From an uncultured Reyranella sp. (GTDB lineage: Bacteria; Pseudomonadota; Alphaproteobacteria; Reyranellales; Reyranellaceae): a stretch of DNA of 64,000 nt. Both the position numbers and the translations under genes were made by a program. The notes under the pieces were generated by a model. It searched no databases, was not told where the DNA came from, and saw only the letters and a program-made list of their open reading frames with translations. The stretch is from assembly GCF_945957355.1 (NCBI RefSeq), contig NZ_CAMFKM010000016.1, positions 54,420-118,419 on the forward strand, in the 5' to 3' direction. Below are positions 28,476-37,195 of the stretch, piece by piece. Position 1 is the first letter of the stretch; the number at the start of each line of letters is the position of its first letter.

Positions 28476-29636
28476 ATGGCCGCCGAGCGCATGAAGAACG
28501 AGCCCAGGATCGACCCCAAGGAAATCCTGGAAGGTATCGTCGAGTGGATCGAGATCGAGAGCCCGAGCCACGACGCGAAGGCGGTCAATGTCATGGTCGA
28601 CAAGGTCGAGGGCCAGTTCCGCGACCTTGGCCTCGACCTGGAGCGCACGCCGGGCCGTGACGGCTTCGGCGACATCCTTGAAGCGAAGACCCCGGCCGAG
28701 TGGAGCACGGGGCAGGGCAAGGGCATTCTGGTCCTTGCCCATCTCGACACGGTCCACCCGCTCGGGATGAAGGAGACGGAGCTGAAGATCCGCCGGGAAG
28801 GCGATAGCGTCTTCGGTCCCGGCATCTACGACATGAAGTCAGGCGGCTACATCGCCTACTACGCGCTGAGGCACCTGATTCGCCAGGGCAAGCGCACGAA
28901 GCTGCCCGTCACTTTCCTCTTCGTCCCCGAGGAAGAGGTCGGCAGTCCGACCTCGCGGGCCCGCATCGAGGAAGCGGCGAAGGGCCACAAGTATGCGCTG
29001 GTGATGGAGCCCGGCCGCGACGGCGACAAGGTCGTGACGTCGCGCAAGGGAGTCGGCCGGTTTACGCTGACCGCGAAGGGCCGCGCCGCCCATGCCGGGG
29101 TGCGCCACGAGGACGGCCGCAGTGCCATCCTGGAGATCGCCCGCCAGATCGTGCGCATCGAAGAGAAGACCGATTATGCCCGCGGCATCACCTGCAACGT
29201 CGGCCTGATCCGCGGCGGCTCGGGGGTCAACGTGACGCCGGCCGAATGCTCGATCGACGTCGACCTGCGCGTGCCCAGCATGCAATTGGCCGAGGAAATG
29301 ACGCACTGGTTCCTGAACCTGGAGCCGATCGGCAAGGACGTCGAGCTCTCGGTCGAAGGCGGCATGAATCGGCCGCCCTACCAGAAGGACGCAGGCATCA
29401 CCGATCTCTTCCAGAAGGCGCAGGCGATCTATCGCGAGATCGGCAAGGAACTGAACGATGTTCCCCTGACCGGCGGCGGCAGCGACGGCAACTTCACAGC
29501 CGCGCTCGGCATCCCGACCCTCGACGGTCTGGGCGCCGACGGCAAGGGCGCCCATGCCGTCACCGAACAGATCTACTATTCGTCGCTGGAGCCGCGCACC
29601 TACCTCTGCGCGCGCCTGCTGGAGACGCTGGAGTAG
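28476..29636 (+). CDS. M20 family metallopeptidase (glutamate carboxypeptidase-like)
   Basis: 386 residues, no signal peptide. Two-zinc site residues are placed at His89/Asp91 (LAHLDTVHPLG), Asp119 (GIYDMKSGG), the glutamates 152-154 (PEEEVGS) and the C-terminal His in GKGAHAVTEQI. The lid/dimerisation domain follows at roughly residues 180-290. Similarity is to CPG2-type carboxypeptidases and acylamino-acid hydrolases. It is the last gene of the plus-strand run of transglutaminase, exporter, SDR and peptidase. Confidence 0.88.
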   Translation: MAAERMKNEPRIDPKEILEGIVEWIEIESPSHDAKAVNVMVDKVEGQFRDLGLDLERTPGRDGFGDILEAKTPAEWSTGQGKGILVLAHLDTVHPLGMKETELKIRREGDSVFGPGIYDMKSGGYIAYYALRHLIRQGKRTKLPVTFLFVPEEEVGSPTSRARIEEAAKGHKYALVMEPGRDGDKVVTSRKGVGRFTLTAKGRAAHAGVRHEDGRSAILEIARQIVRIEEKTDYARGITCNVGLIRGGSGVNVTPAECSIDVDLRVPSMQLAEEMTHWFLNLEPIGKDVELSVEGGMNRPPYQKDAGITDLFQKAQAIYREIGKELNDVPLTGGGSDGNFTAALGIPTLDGLGADGKGAHAVTEQIYYSSLEPRTYLCARLLETLE

Positions 29637-29652
29637 GCGCGCTCCACGGGCC

Positions 29653-30267
29653 TCAGTACGCCGCCGTAAAGCGCTTGCGGATGTGCTTGGGCTTCTCGAT
29701 TTCGTTCACGATGGCGACCGCGAAGTCCTCGCGGCTGATGGCGCTCTGGCCGTCCTCGTCCTCGAGCATGTGATCCTTGCCGAGGCGGAACTTCCCGGTC
29801 CGCTCGCCCGGCTGGATCGATGTCGGCGGCGAGATCGCCGTCCAGTCGAGGTCCTTCACCTTGCGAATCTCCTCCAGCGCCAGCGACGCGGGCTTGGAGG
29901 TCGGCGGTTGGATGCCGCGATCGGCCATGTGATCGAGATGCGTGCGGCCGTCGGCGCGCAGCAGGCTGCCGGCGCCGACCACGAACAGCGCGCGCTTCAC
30001 GCCGCTGTTGCGCACCGCCTCCAGCACGTGATGGACGCTGGCCTCGTTCCACTTCACCGACGCCACCACGATGTCGTGGCCCTTGAGGATGGCCGCCATG
30101 GACACGGCGTCGGTCGTGCTGCCCTGCCGGATGGTCATGCCGGCGCGCGGCTTCAGCTTGGAGGCGTCGCGCGTGATCGCCGTCACGCTATGCTTGCGCG
30201 AAAGCGCCTCGTCGAGGACGCGGCTGCCGATATTGCCGGTGGAGCCGATCAGGGCGATGGAGGTCAT
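29653..30267 (-). CDS. NAD(P)H-binding protein, NmrA/YwnB-like atypical SDR
   Basis: 204 residues. The Rossmann glycine motif reads GSTGNIGSRVLDEAL. It continues with TAITRD and VVGAGSLL as in the NmrA/NAD(P)-binding Rossmann-fold family (atypical SDR a5). There is no Tyr-xxx-Lys active site, so it may sense redox state or reduce small molecules rather than act as a classical dehydrogenase. It overlaps the start of the next minus-strand gene with ATGA, so the two are coupled. Confidence 0.87.
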   Translation of the reverse strand: MTSIALIGSTGNIGSRVLDEALSRKHSVTAITRDASKLKPRAGMTIRQGSTTDAVSMAAILKGHDIVVASVKWNEASVHHVLEAVRNSGVKRALFVVGAGSLLRADGRTHLDHMADRGIQPPTSKPASLALEEIRKVKDLDWTAISPPTSIQPGERTGKFRLGKDHMLEDEDGQSAISREDFAVAIVNEIEKPKHIRKRFTAAY

Positions 30268-31160
30268 TGTAGCGTTTCCTTCATGAGATGGCCCAGGGCC
30301 GCCACGGTCTCCGCCGGCGCCTCCTGGGGGACGTTGTGGCCGATGCGCGGCAGCATTCGCCGCTCATAGCCGCCGGTGAACTTGTCGGATTGTCCGTCGC
30401 GGTCGGAGGCAGGGCCCACACCGTCGGCGGCACCGTGGAGGTTGATGGTGGGCACCGGGATGACCGGTTGCTTGGCGAGCAGCGCCTCGATCGGCTCCAG
30501 CAGGGGGTCTCCCTTGGCGTAGCCGTAGCGATGGCGGTACGACTGGATCACCACGTCGACGAAGTCGGGATTGTCGAACGAGGAGGCCGTCCTCCCGAAT
30601 GTCGCCTCGTCGAATTTCCATTCCGGCGACCACAGGCTCCACAGAAGCCTGCAGATGTCGCGGCGGTTCTTCGTGAGGCCGGCGCGTCCGCGCTCTGTAT
30701 TGAAATAGTACTGGTACCAGAGGCGGTGCTCCGCGGCGGCGGCGGGTTCCACCGAGGCTGCGATGTTCTGGAGGTTGTATCCGGTGCAGCTCACCAGACA
30801 GCGCACGCGCTCGGGCCACAGGGCAGACACGATGCAGGCCGCACGACCGCCCCAGTCGTAGCCTGCGAGCGCGGCACGCTGGATGCGCAGCACGTCCATC
30901 AGCTGGAGCAGATCGTGTCCCAGCGCCGCCTGCTCGCCCGATCGCAGCGTGTCCGGCGACAGAAAGCGGGTCGGACCATAGCCCCGCAGGTACGGCACCA
31001 GCACACGGTTTCCGTTGGCGGCCAGGGCCGGCGCAACCTCATCATAGGCGCGCACATCGTAGGGGAAGCCGTGCAGCAGGATCACCGGCGCGCCGTCGGG
31101 CGGCCCGTGTTCCTCGTAGGTGACGTCGAGAACGTCGGTGCGGATGGATTTGCGTTGCAT
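30264..31160 (-). CDS. Alpha/beta hydrolase with Asp nucleophile (epoxide hydrolase/haloalkane dehalogenase-like)
   Basis: 298 residues from ATG 31160. The HGFPYD oxyanion segment and the nucleophile elbow GYDWGG have Asp in place of Ser, the hallmark of epoxide hydrolases and haloalkane dehalogenases. The His of the triad is in IGHNVPQEAP. The upstream frame remains open for some 1.4 kb on the minus strand, but it has no credible content and is the shadow of the desaturase and lipoprotein genes. It is encoded upstream of and coupled to the NmrA-like gene, and divergent from the desaturase with a 66 bp gap. Confidence 0.88.
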   Translation of the reverse strand: MQRKSIRTDVLDVTYEEHGPPDGAPVILLHGFPYDVRAYDEVAPALAANGNRVLVPYLRGYGPTRFLSPDTLRSGEQAALGHDLLQLMDVLRIQRAALAGYDWGGRAACIVSALWPERVRCLVSCTGYNLQNIAASVEPAAAAEHRLWYQYYFNTERGRAGLTKNRRDICRLLWSLWSPEWKFDEATFGRTASSFDNPDFVDVVIQSYRHRYGYAKGDPLLEPIEALLAKQPVIPVPTINLHGAADGVGPASDRDGQSDKFTGGYERRMLPRIGHNVPQEAPAETVAALGHLMKETLQ

Positions 31161-31226
31161 GTGGTCAACATATACCGGCCCTGCGCCGCCGTTGACAGTC
31201 GCGCGTGCCGCGACCAGCCTCCCGGA

Positions 31227-32192
31227 ATGAGCAGGATCGGAAACTTCCTGACCCTGGAGCAGACGCGCAGGCTCGGCGCCAAATCGAACCTCGTCGGGGC
31301 ACTGCTCGTGCTGCATGCCTGGGCGGTGATCGCCGCCAGCATGGTGCTGTTCGCCTGGTGGCCCAATCCGTTCACCTTTCTGCTGGGCGTGATGGTGATC
31401 GGTGGCCGCCAGCTCGGAATTGCCATCCTGATGCATGACGCAGCGCACGGGCTGCTCCTGGCCGACCGGCGCCTCAACGACTGGGTGGGAAGCTGGCTCT
31501 GCGCCTTCCCGGTGTTCACCAGCCTGACGCTCTACCGGCCGTATCACTTGCAGCATCACCGGTTCACGCAGCAGGCCGAGGATCCCGATCTCGGTCTGTC
31601 GGCCGCCTTCCCGACCAGCCGTGCCAGCCTGCGCCGCAAGATCGTGCGGGACCTGACCGGCCAGACAGCGTTCCTGAGGCGCGGGGAGCAGATCCGTCGT
31701 GCGCTGGGGCCGACGGACGCGCCGCCCGCCGGGCAGCTCGGAAACCTGTGGCGCAAGGAGAAGGGCCCGCTGATCGCGAACCTCGTTCTGCTCGCGGGAC
31801 TTTCGGCCGCCGGATATTGGTGGCTCTACCCGGTGATGTGGCTGCTGCCGCTCGCCACCTGGTACCAACTCGTCAGTCGCATCCGGAACATCGCCGAGCA
31901 CGCCGTCGTGCCGGACAATGACGATCCGCTGCGCAACACGCGGACCACCTATGCGAACCCCCTGATGAGACTCCTGGTGGCGCCTTATTGGGTCAACTAC
32001 CACCTCGAGCATCACCTGTTCATGTTCGTGCCGTGCTGGCGCCTGCCACAGGCGCATCGGGCCCTGGTGGACGGCGGCCATCGCCTGTCGATGGAGCTGA
32101 AGCCTGGCTATCTGGCCGTGCTCAAGGCCGCGACCGCTGGCGCAAAGGGCGGCGGTCGCAGCCCGGGCGAGCGGAGCCCGCAGCATATCTAG
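31227..32192 (+). CDS. Membrane fatty acid desaturase
   Basis: 321 residues. Membrane di-iron desaturase signs: three histidine boxes, HDAAH, HLQHH and HLEHH (in NYHLEHHLFMF), the second and third containing paired histidines. Hydrophobic pairs lie between (residues about 20-60 and 165-200). The enzyme should introduce double bonds into acyl chains, carotenoids or similar lipids using O2. It starts at ATG 31227 just 66 bp from the divergent hydrolase. The C-terminus past the last box is about 55 residues. Confidence 0.9.
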   Translation: MSRIGNFLTLEQTRRLGAKSNLVGALLVLHAWAVIAASMVLFAWWPNPFTFLLGVMVIGGRQLGIAILMHDAAHGLLLADRRLNDWVGSWLCAFPVFTSLTLYRPYHLQHHRFTQQAEDPDLGLSAAFPTSRASLRRKIVRDLTGQTAFLRRGEQIRRALGPTDAPPAGQLGNLWRKEKGPLIANLVLLAGLSAAGYWWLYPVMWLLPLATWYQLVSRIRNIAEHAVVPDNDDPLRNTRTTYANPLMRLLVAPYWVNYHLEHHLFMFVPCWRLPQAHRALVDGGHRLSMELKPGYLAVLKAATAGAKGGGRSPGERSPQHI

Positions 32193-32212
32193 CCTCGCCG
32201 CGAACGGACGAA

Positions 32213-32238
32213 AAAGGCGGCCCCGCGGGACCGCCTTT
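32213..32238. terminator. Bidirectional rho-independent terminator
   Basis: AAAGGCGG pairs with CCGCCTTT across a 10-base GC-rich loop. The flanks are A-rich on the left and T-rich on the right. It lies between the convergent desaturase (plus) and lipoprotein (minus) genes. Confidence 0.75.
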
Positions 32239-32266
32239 CTCTGTCTCGTCCTGTTCGACGATAAGC

Positions 32267-32824
32267 TTACTGAGCCGGGCAGGGATGGATGTTCATCTCG
32301 GGGCCGAGGTCGTACGGCGGCGGCACCTGGGCGAGCGACGTGACCTTCGGGTCCATAGCCCAGTCGAAGGCGCGCTTGCCGCGTGAGCAGAATTCCTTGT
32401 CGGTCGGCGCGCGCTGTGCCGTACGGTTCGCGATCTCGGTCACGAGTACGTCGGTGTTGAAGCGCTTGCGGCCGGCGATCTGCGAGAGCGAGCGGGCGTT
32501 GGTCGCGAACTCGGCGCGGAACTTGCCGACGAAATCGGCATAGACCGTCTCGTAGGCCCGGCGTCCACCCGGACCCTGGCACTGCAGCGTGACGACCTGG
32601 AGTTCCTGCTGCACCATGCGTGCCTGTACGATCGCAAGGTCTGCTGCATTGTAGCAGATGGCCCGGATCTGGCCGGCAGGAGGCGACGGCGGAACGGGCG
32701 CCTGGTAGTCGGCTGCCGGCGGCTTCACGGGCGCAGCCGCCGTCTTAGTCTGCCCGAGCGTGCAGGCGCCAAGGGCGAGGATGCTCCCCGCAAGAATCGC
32801 CGCCTGTGTAAGCCTCTTGATCAT
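32267..32824 (-). CDS. Putative outer-membrane lipoprotein of unknown function
   Basis: 185 residues from ATG 32824, preceded by GGGAG. Lipoprotein signal with lipobox LALGAC (Cys21), then a proline-rich spacer (KPPAADYQAPVPPSPPAG). The mature domain has four further cysteines (IRAICYN, TLQCQGP, EFCSRG, HPCPAQ), enough for two disulfides. I do not recognise the family. It stands alone: the next gene upstream on the same strand ends in the opposite order, and a terminator follows it. Confidence 0.78.
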   Translation of the reverse strand: MIKRLTQAAILAGSILALGACTLGQTKTAAAPVKPPAADYQAPVPPSPPAGQIRAICYNAADLAIVQARMVQQELQVVTLQCQGPGGRRAYETVYADFVGKFRAEFATNARSLSQIAGRKRFNTDVLVTEIANRTAQRAPTDKEFCSRGKRAFDWAMDPKVTSLAQVPPPYDLGPEMNIHPCPAQ

Positions 32825-32937
32825 CCGCAAACTCCCAACGCCGTTGGCCGGAAACCGCCAGCGGGTACAACAGTTAGCCGCCCGTTTCAAACGCTAATAC
32901 CAATTGCAGGACCCGGTGCGCCGATTTCCCTCGGTTC

Positions 32938-34239
32938 TCAGTGTAAAGCTTTGGTGAGCGCACGGTCGAATATCTCCAAACCGAGGTCGATCTCCGCCTC
33001 CATCACGGTGAGGGGCGGCGCGATGCGGAATATGCCGAATCCGCCGCGGACGGTGCTGGTCATCATTCCCAGTTCGAGGCAGTTCCGGGCGATCTTCTGG
33101 GCAAGATCCGGGTCGGGGGTTCGGGAGCGCCGGTCCTTCACCAGGTCCAGCCCGAGCAGGAGACCGCGTCCGCGCACATCGCCGATGCAGTCGTGACGCT
33201 GCTGCAGTGTCTGCAGACCGTCCTTCAGCCGCTTGCCGAGGATTGCCGCGCGCTCCGTGAGGCGATCGCGCAGGATCACCTCGATGACCTTGAGGCCGAC
33301 GGCGGCGGGCAGGGGATCGGAGGCGTGCGTCGTGTAGAAGAGGAAGCCGCGTTCGGCGGCCACCTCCTCGATCTCCGGCGTCGTCAGCATGGCTGCCAGT
33401 GGCAGACCGGCGCCCAGCGTCTTGGAGAGGGTGAGATAGTCCGGCACCACCCCGTCGCGCTCGCAGGCGAACAGGGTGCCGGTGCGGCCGAGTCCCGTCT
33501 GCGCCTCGTCGAAGATCAGGTGCATGTCGCGTTCGCGGCATTTTGCGGCCAGCGCCGCCATCCAGCCTTCCGGCGGCTCCAGCACACCGCCCGAACTCAG
33601 GATCGGCTCGACGATGCAGGCGGCCAGGGCGCCGCTCGACTGGCGGTCGATCAGCTCGAACCCGAAATCGAGTTCGCTTTGCCAGTCGTAGACGCCGCGA
33701 TGGTCGATGAAGCGCGAGCGGTAGGCGTCGGGCGCCGGGAGGACGAGGGCGCCGGGCTGCGGCGGGCCGTAACCCTTGCGGCTGGACGAATAGGTCGCCG
33801 AGGCCGCCCCGCCGGTGACGCCGTGCCACGACCGGCTCATCGCCACGATCTCGTGACGGCCGGTCACCAGCTTGGCCATGCGCAGGGCCGCCTCGTTCGA
33901 TTCGCCGCCGGTCGAGACCAGCAGCACGCGGTCGAGTTTCCCGGGCGAAACCTCCGCGATCAGCGCCGCCAGCTCGACGACCGGCCGGGACAGGATCGTG
34001 GAATAGAGATGGTCGAGTTCGCCGATATAGCGGCGCGCCACCTCGACGATTTCCCGATGGCTGTGGCCCAGGATGGCGCTCATCTGGCCCGACGTGAAAT
34101 CGAGGATCTTCCGGCCGTCGGCATCGGTGAAGTAGTTGCCGGCCGCGCTCTCGGCGATCAGCGGCGAGAAGGCGCCGCCATAGCGCACCAGGTGGGCCCG
34201 GGCCTTGGCCCAGAAATCGGGGTCGGCGTTCCGGCTCAT
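32938..34239 (-). CDS. dgdA: 2,2-dialkylglycine decarboxylase-like class III aminotransferase
   Basis: 433 residues, the length of Burkholderia dialkylglycine decarboxylase. The PLP lysine is in LTLSKTLGAG (Lys273), and DEAQTGLGRTG carries the PLP pocket Asp. Residues typical of dialkylglycine decarboxylase are conserved: Gln52 (SGQMSAILGHSH), Trp138 (SRSWHG), Ser215 (EPILSSGG) and the C-terminal FRIAPPL arginine. Position 141, usually Met, is Val here. The enzyme decarboxylates 2,2-dialkylglycines and transaminates the amine to pyruvate. It overlaps the DsbA-fold gene with ATGA. A frame-open stretch upstream is the shadow of that gene. Confidence 0.85.
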   Translation of the reverse strand: MSRNADPDFWAKARAHLVRYGGAFSPLIAESAAGNYFTDADGRKILDFTSGQMSAILGHSHREIVEVARRYIGELDHLYSTILSRPVVELAALIAEVSPGKLDRVLLVSTGGESNEAALRMAKLVTGRHEIVAMSRSWHGVTGGAASATYSSSRKGYGPPQPGALVLPAPDAYRSRFIDHRGVYDWQSELDFGFELIDRQSSGALAACIVEPILSSGGVLEPPEGWMAALAAKCRERDMHLIFDEAQTGLGRTGTLFACERDGVVPDYLTLSKTLGAGLPLAAMLTTPEIEEVAAERGFLFYTTHASDPLPAAVGLKVIEVILRDRLTERAAILGKRLKDGLQTLQQRHDCIGDVRGRGLLLGLDLVKDRRSRTPDPDLAQKIARNCLELGMMTSTVRGGFGIFRIAPPLTVMEAEIDLGLEIFDRALTKALH

Positions 34240-34847
34240 GCGGCGGTGGCCTCCAGCGCGGCCCTGACCAGCGGCATGCGGTCGTTGCCGAAAAACATGT
34301 CGTTGCCGACGAAGATCGTCGGGCTCCCGAAACCGCCGCGGGCGATCAGCTGGTCGGTGTTGGCGCGCAGCCGCGCCTTGCAGGATTCGGTCTCGATGCC
34401 GGCGAAGAAGCGCTGGCGCTCGATGCCGGCCTTCAGGGCGATGTCGGCCAGCGTTTCCTCGCGGGACAGGTCGCGATCGTCGCCCCAATAGGCCTCGAAG
34501 GCGGCGGTCGCATAGGGGACCAGCTTGTCCTCGTCGAGCGCCACGAAGGCTCCGCGCATGCATTTCACGCTGTTCACCGGGAAGACCGTCGGCGGGAACC
34601 TGATGGCGAGCCCGTAGAGGCGGGACCAATCCTGCATGTCCTTCTGCATGTAGGCCTGCTTCAGCGGGTTCGGCTTGGCGCGGCTCTCGTAGACGGTCTG
34701 GTTCACGGCATTGAACACGCCGCCGACCAGGATCGGCTTCCAGACGATCTCCGCGCCGGCTTCCCGGGCGAGGGGCTGGATCGCGTGGAAGGCGAGATAG
34801 GTCCAAGGGCTGGAACAATCGAAGTAGAAGTCGAGCTGGCGCGCCAT
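34236..34847 (-). CDS. 2-hydroxychromene-2-carboxylate isomerase-like DsbA-fold protein
   Basis: 203 residues from ATG 34847, with AAGGGGGAC upstream. It begins QLDFYFDCSSPWTYLAFHAI, the DsbA-fold start with Ser12 in the place of the thioredoxin cysteine, as in glutathione-dependent HCCA isomerases. The helical insert and the GGFGSPTIFVGNDMFFGNDRM end fit this family. Related enzymes isomerise naphthalene-catabolic chromenes with glutathione. It is coupled (ATGA) to the dialkylglycine decarboxylase-like gene, an unusual pairing. It diverges from the amidotransferase gene over 93 bp. Confidence 0.87.
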   Translation of the reverse strand: MARQLDFYFDCSSPWTYLAFHAIQPLAREAGAEIVWKPILVGGVFNAVNQTVYESRAKPNPLKQAYMQKDMQDWSRLYGLAIRFPPTVFPVNSVKCMRGAFVALDEDKLVPYATAAFEAYWGDDRDLSREETLADIALKAGIERQRFFAGIETESCKARLRANTDQLIARGGFGSPTIFVGNDMFFGNDRMPLVRAALEATAA

Positions 34848-34940
34848 TTCGTCCCCCTTGAAGGCCGTTCGCCTTGTCGTTGCCATACATGGCGCGTATC
34901 TTGCAAATCCATGACGGTACCGACTGGCCAGTGTAGAGAA

Positions 34941-35705
34941 ATGGGCCCCAAAAAGATCGCCATCGTCGTGCATCAGCAGCATTCGCGGCCCGGACGGGTC
35001 GGCGCCCTGCTCGAGAAGCGCGGTTACGAACTTCACAGACTTTGCCCCAATCTGGGCTGCAATCTGCCCGAGGACATGTCCGACTATGCGGGTGTCGTGG
35101 TCTTCGGGGGACCGATGTCCGCGAACGATTGCGGTACCCTGGCCGGCATCAAGTGCGAACTCGACTGGATTCCCAAGGTCGTCGATGCCGGCGTTCCGTT
35201 CCTCGGCCTCTGCCTCGGCGCCCAGTTGCTGACGCGTGCCGCTGGCGGTCGGGTCGGACCGCATCCCGAAGGGCTGGTCGAGATCGGCTATGTCGATGTC
35301 GAGCCAACCGAGGCGGGCCGTGAGTGGTTCAGGGCGCCGATGAAGGTCTATCAGTGGCATCGCGAGGGCATGACCATCCCGGACTGCTGCGAGTTGCTCG
35401 CCACCAACGACCGCTATCCCGTGCAAGGTTTTCGCTGCGGCCCCAATGCCTTCGGCTTCCAGTTCCATCCCGAGGTCACACTGGAGATGAAGGGTATCTG
35501 GACCCTGAGCGCCGCCGAGCGCCTCAAGATGCCCGGCGCGCAGCAGCGCGGTGTGCATCTGTCCATGCACGCGCTCTACGATCCGCCGCTCGACCGCTGG
35601 ATCAACGGATTCCTCGACCGTTGGCTGGCAACCGATCAGCGGGTCGCCGCGGCGCCGAAGGCGTTGCACGGCCCCGTCACCGACTTCGCCGCCGCCGCCG
35701 ACTAG
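34941..35705 (+). CDS. Class I glutamine amidotransferase
   Basis: 254 residues from ATG 34941. GATase1 motifs: oxyanion segment VFGGPMSAND, nucleophile Cys91 in GLCLGAQLL, and His176/Glu178 in FGFQFHPEVT. It is a stand-alone GMP-synthase-like amidotransferase, a group that includes gamma-glutamyl hydrolase-like and amide-transferring enzymes whose acceptor is usually unknown. It is divergent from the DsbA-fold/decarboxylase pair. Confidence 0.88.
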   Translation: MGPKKIAIVVHQQHSRPGRVGALLEKRGYELHRLCPNLGCNLPEDMSDYAGVVVFGGPMSANDCGTLAGIKCELDWIPKVVDAGVPFLGLCLGAQLLTRAAGGRVGPHPEGLVEIGYVDVEPTEAGREWFRAPMKVYQWHREGMTIPDCCELLATNDRYPVQGFRCGPNAFGFQFHPEVTLEMKGIWTLSAAERLKMPGAQQRGVHLSMHALYDPPLDRWINGFLDRWLATDQRVAAAPKALHGPVTDFAAAAD

Positions 35706-35768
35706 CGGCCGGATAGTCGCGCGCCCGGCCTTGGGCTAGTGTCTCCCGTAAACCAGAGGAGACGCTGA

Positions 35769-36731
35769 ATGATATCGGGTGCGCTGATTTTCGTGCTGGC
35801 CGTCGTCCTCGTGGCGCTCGTGCTGGTCTTCGCCGGCGTCAAGACGGTGAACCAGGGCACCAACTGGACGGTCGAGCGGTTCGGCCGCTACACGCGCACC
35901 CTGGCGCCCGGTCTGCATTTCATCGTGCCCTTCATCGATACGATCGGCCGCAAGATGAACATGCAGGAGAATGTCTTCGACATTCCGGCGCAGAAGGTGA
36001 TCACCAAGGACAACGCCACCGTGCAGGTCGATGCCGTGGCCTTCTACCAGGTGATCGACGCTGCCCGCGCTGCCTACGAGGTCCAGAACCTCCAGCTGGC
36101 GATTACGAATCTGGTCCTGACCAACATCCGCTCGGTCATGGGCAACATGGCGCTCGACGAGGCCCTGTCGAAGCGCAACGACATCAACAACACGCTGCTG
36201 GCGGTGATCGACCAGGCGACCAGCCCTTGGGGCGTCAAGGTGCTGCGCATCGAGGTCAAGGACATCGCGCCTCCCGAGGACATCGTGGTGGCGATGGGGC
36301 GGCAGATGAAGGCCGAGCGCGAGAAGCGCGCGACCATCCTCGAGGCCGAGGGCATCCGTGAATCGAGCATCCAGCGGGCCCAGGGCGAGAAGCAGTCGGC
36401 GATCCTCACCGCCGAGGGCCGGCGCGAGGCCGCCTTCCGCGACGCCGAAGCGCGCGAGCGCATGGCCGAGGCCGAAGCCAAGGCGACATCGGTCGTGGCA
36501 CAGGCGATCGCCGGCAACGGCGTGCAGGCGACCAACTACTTCCTTGGCACCAAGTACGTCGAGGCCCTGGCCAAGATGGGCTCCAGCACCAATGCCAAGG
36601 TGTTCTTCCTGCCCGTCGAGGCGACCGGCGTGATGGCCTCGATCGCCGGTATCGGCGAGCTCGCCAAGGAAGCGCAGGCGCGCGGCGTCGAGGCCACGCG
36701 CTCGCGCGGTTCCGTTCCCAACGCGGGCTGA
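35769..36731 (+). CDS. SPFH/stomatin-like membrane protein (QmcA/paraslipin type)
   Basis: 320 residues with AGAGGAGACGC before the ATG. An N-terminal hydrophobic hairpin (ISGALIFVLAVVLVALVLVFAG) is followed by the SPFH (band 7) domain with ERFGRYTRTLAPGLHFIVPFID and DNATVQVDAVAFYQV. A long coiled-coil, alanine/glutamate-rich helix extends from about residue 190 to 260. Such proteins make microdomain-associated ring assemblies with NfeD proteins, and the next gene encodes an NfeD protein 6 bp downstream. Confidence 0.92.
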   Translation: MISGALIFVLAVVLVALVLVFAGVKTVNQGTNWTVERFGRYTRTLAPGLHFIVPFIDTIGRKMNMQENVFDIPAQKVITKDNATVQVDAVAFYQVIDAARAAYEVQNLQLAITNLVLTNIRSVMGNMALDEALSKRNDINNTLLAVIDQATSPWGVKVLRIEVKDIAPPEDIVVAMGRQMKAEREKRATILEAEGIRESSIQRAQGEKQSAILTAEGRREAAFRDAEARERMAEAEAKATSVVAQAIAGNGVQATNYFLGTKYVEALAKMGSSTNAKVFFLPVEATGVMASIAGIGELAKEAQARGVEATRSRGSVPNAG

Positions 36732-36737
36732 TCCGCC

Positions 36738-37181
36738 ATGTTCAAGCTGGTCTTCTGGTACTGGTGGGCGGTCGCGGCCGTGCTGCTCGTCTTCGAGATG
36801 ATGCTGCCCGGGGTCGTCTTCCTCTTCCTCGCCATAGGGGCGGCGGCGGCGGGTCTGTTCCTGCTGGTCGTGTCCGACCTGTCGATCGAGCTGCAGCTTC
36901 TCACCTTCGCGGTGATCTCGGTCGTCGCGGCCGTCGGCCTGCGCCGGACCCTGCGCCGGCTGCAGCATGCCGACAATCCGCCGACCTCGACGCTCAATGC
37001 CCGGGGCGAGGCGCTGGTCGGCCGGGTCATCGTGCTCGACGAGCCGATCCTGAACGGCCGCGGCCGGGTCAGCCTGGGCGACGGAAGCTGGAGCGTGACC
37101 GGCCCCGACATGGCGAAGGGCGCCAAGGTGCGCGTGAAGTCCGTGAGCGGCACCGAACTCGCCGTGGAGCCTGCACCCTGA
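36738..37181 (+). CDS. NfeD-family membrane protein (partner of SPFH)
   Basis: 147 residues. Two to three hydrophobic helices (FKLVFWYWWAVAAVLLVFEMMLPGVVFLFLAIGAAAAGLFLLV, then LQLLTFAVISVVAAVGL) precede a C-terminal beta-barrel OB-like domain with LNARGEALVGRVIVLDEPILNGRGRVSLGDGSW. This is the short NfeD form without the ClpP-like protease. It is in an operon with the SPFH gene and their products are expected to work as a membrane complex in lipid or proteolysis quality control. Confidence 0.9.
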   Translation: MFKLVFWYWWAVAAVLLVFEMMLPGVVFLFLAIGAAAAGLFLLVVSDLSIELQLLTFAVISVVAAVGLRRTLRRLQHADNPPTSTLNARGEALVGRVIVLDEPILNGRGRVSLGDGSWSVTGPDMAKGAKVRVKSVSGTELAVEPAP

Positions 37182-37195
37182 AGCCCCGGCTTGCT

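Noticed and set aside
31161..32582. Minus-strand frame extending upstream of the Asp-nucleophile hydrolase
   Set aside because: It is antisense to the desaturase, whose three His boxes are clear, and has no motif of its own.
34848..35669. Minus-strand frame extending upstream of the DsbA-fold gene
   Set aside because: It is antisense to the glutamine amidotransferase, which has intact catalytic residues. The gene start with AAGGGGGAC at 34847 explains the real product.
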